Assembly (NCBI RefSeq): GCF_002741035.1
Contig: NZ_CP016808.1
Coordinates: 6,310,501-6,374,500 of the forward strand
DNA length: 64,000 nt
Direction: 5' to 3'
From: Paenibacillus sp. BIHB 4019
GTDB taxonomy: Bacteria; Bacillota; Bacilli; Paenibacillales; Paenibacillaceae
The notes under the pieces are model-generated. The model did no database searches and was not told where the DNA came from. It saw only the letters and a program-made list of their open reading frames with translations. Of the stretch, positions 63,278 through 64,000 are shown one piece after another. The position numbers and the translations under genes were made by a program. Numbering within the stretch: the first letter of the stretch is position 1; the number at the start of each line of letters is the position of its first letter.

Positions 63278-64000
63278 TCGCCAAAGCTCCTTTGCTTAGC
63301 AAGCTGTGAATGCCGCTGCACCGCAACTTCCAAAATGCGCCTTGCCGTCTCGCGTTTAGACAATAAAGGCAGCGCCTCTATCAAGCCTTCCTTTCCAAAC
63401 AGCTGCACAACGTTCGTATCGCCGTTGAAGCCTGCGCCTTCCGCGCTCACATCATTGGCTACGATGAGATCGCAGTTTTTGCGCGCCAGCTTATCCATCG
63501 CATAATGCGCGATCTGCTGGGTTTCGGCGGCGAAGCCAACGAGCAGCTGATGCGTCTTGCGCTCGCCAAGCAGCTGCAAAATATCCGTCGTGCGCTCCAG
63601 CTCAAGGGTGAGCGTCTCGCCCGTCTTTTTTAACTTCTGCTCCTGCTGCTGGGTTGGGCGGTAATCGGCAACAGCCGCCGCTTTAACGACGATGTCAGCC
63701 GTTTCAAAATGCACGGTGACCGCATCCAGCATTTGCTGCGCAGATTCAACCCGCACCAGCTTTACGCCTGCAGGCGGTTCTACAGTCGTCCGCCCCGCGA
63801 CAACGGTAACCTCTGCGCCCATCAGCTTCGCTGCCTCCGCGATGGCAAAGCCCATTTTGCCTGATGAATCATTAGTCAAATATCGCACCGGATCAAGCCG
63901 TTCCACCGTGCCGCCAGCGGTAACGAGCACATGCTTGCCTGCAAGCTTGCGGCTGCGGCTAAACCACTCTTCGATCGCATGTACAATTTCCTCTGGCTCG
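63274..64000 (-). CDS. coaBC: phosphopantothenoylcysteine synthetase/decarboxylase, 3' part
   Basis: The C-terminal 241 residues of CoaBC, cut by the right edge. The visible part is the CoaB (ligase) half: TAGGTVERLDPVRYLTN, SSGKMGFAIAEAA, the AVADYRP catalytic region, VGFAAET and NDVSAEGAG. It makes 4'-phosphopantothenoylcysteine for coenzyme A. The reading frame is open beyond the GTG at 63930 to the window end, so that codon is not the start. Confidence 0.95.
   Translation of the reverse strand, partial: EPEEIVHAIEEWFSRSRKLAGKHVLVTAGGTVERLDPVRYLTNDSSGKMGFAIAEAAKLMGAEVTVVAGRTTVEPPAGVKLVRVESAQQMLDAVTVHFETADIVVKAAAVADYRPTQQQEQKLKKTGETLTLELERTTDILQLLGERKTHQLLVGFAAETQQIAHYAMDKLARKNCDLIVANDVSAEGAGFNGDTNVVQLFGKEGLIEALPLLSKRETARRILEVAVQRHSQLAKQRSFGE

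Overview
The window comes from an endospore-forming, low-to-moderate GC Firmicute, most probably Paenibacillus or a close relative. The evidence is a Bacillales-type core gene order (coaBC-priA-def-fmt-rsmB-rlmN-stp-prkC-rsgA-rpe, spoVM, rpmB, asp23, fakA, degV, recG), sporulation genes (spoVM, a SpoVIF-like gene, a DUF2515 protein), and two YesM/YesN- or LplABC-type sugar uptake loci without their own ATPase, as is common in Paenibacillus. Strong GGAGG-type ribosome sites precede most genes and decide many of the starts given here.

1-18121 is an accessory glycan island. It holds a short collagen-like protein (5238-5810) whose Gly-X-Thr repeats are likely O-glycosylation acceptors. Around it lie seven glycosyltransferases of at least four fold families (GT4, GT2, GT-D, GT61), a methyltransferase, and nucleotide-sugar genes: manC, rmd, gmd, a perosamine-synthase-like aminotransferase and a NeuD/PerB-like N-acyltransferase. 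Together these would make GDP-mannose, GDP-D-rhamnose and GDP-N-acyl-perosamine. Four of the glycosyltransferases carry unrelated but extremely Arg/Lys-rich N-terminal tails. I read the island as a spore-surface glycosylation system, comparable in logic to BclA/anthrose in the Bacillus cereus group but with different chemistry. This is inference.

18309-28915 is a sugar-utilisation locus: GH42 beta-galactosidase, two ABC permeases and a lipoprotein binding protein, then a YesN/YesM-type two-component system, a GH30 hydrolase and a divergent AraC regulator. A cluster of TGTCCAA repeats and a cre box lie before the binding-protein gene. 29363-34836 is a small catabolic cluster: cupin, TIM-barrel isomerase and Gfo/Idh/MocA oxidoreductase, divergent from an XRE-cupin regulator, an aldo/keto reductase and an MFS transporter. 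A TTCAACT palindrome lies in the divergent promoter region.

35067-37194 is a three-gene SOS-type operon. A Y-family DNA polymerase is flanked by two small proteins that are paralogues of each other, and two LexA-like boxes overlap the promoter. 37298-43425 is an LplABC-type sugar importer with a membrane-bound AraC regulator and cre boxes.

43694-64000 is mostly housekeeping and sporulation: DUF2515 protein, SpoVIF-like protein, recG, degV, fakA, asp23, rpmB (opposite strand), spoVM (26 codons), a small membrane protein, rpe, rsgA, prkC, stp, rlmN, rsmB, fmt, def, priA and the 3' part of coaBC, which runs off the right edge.
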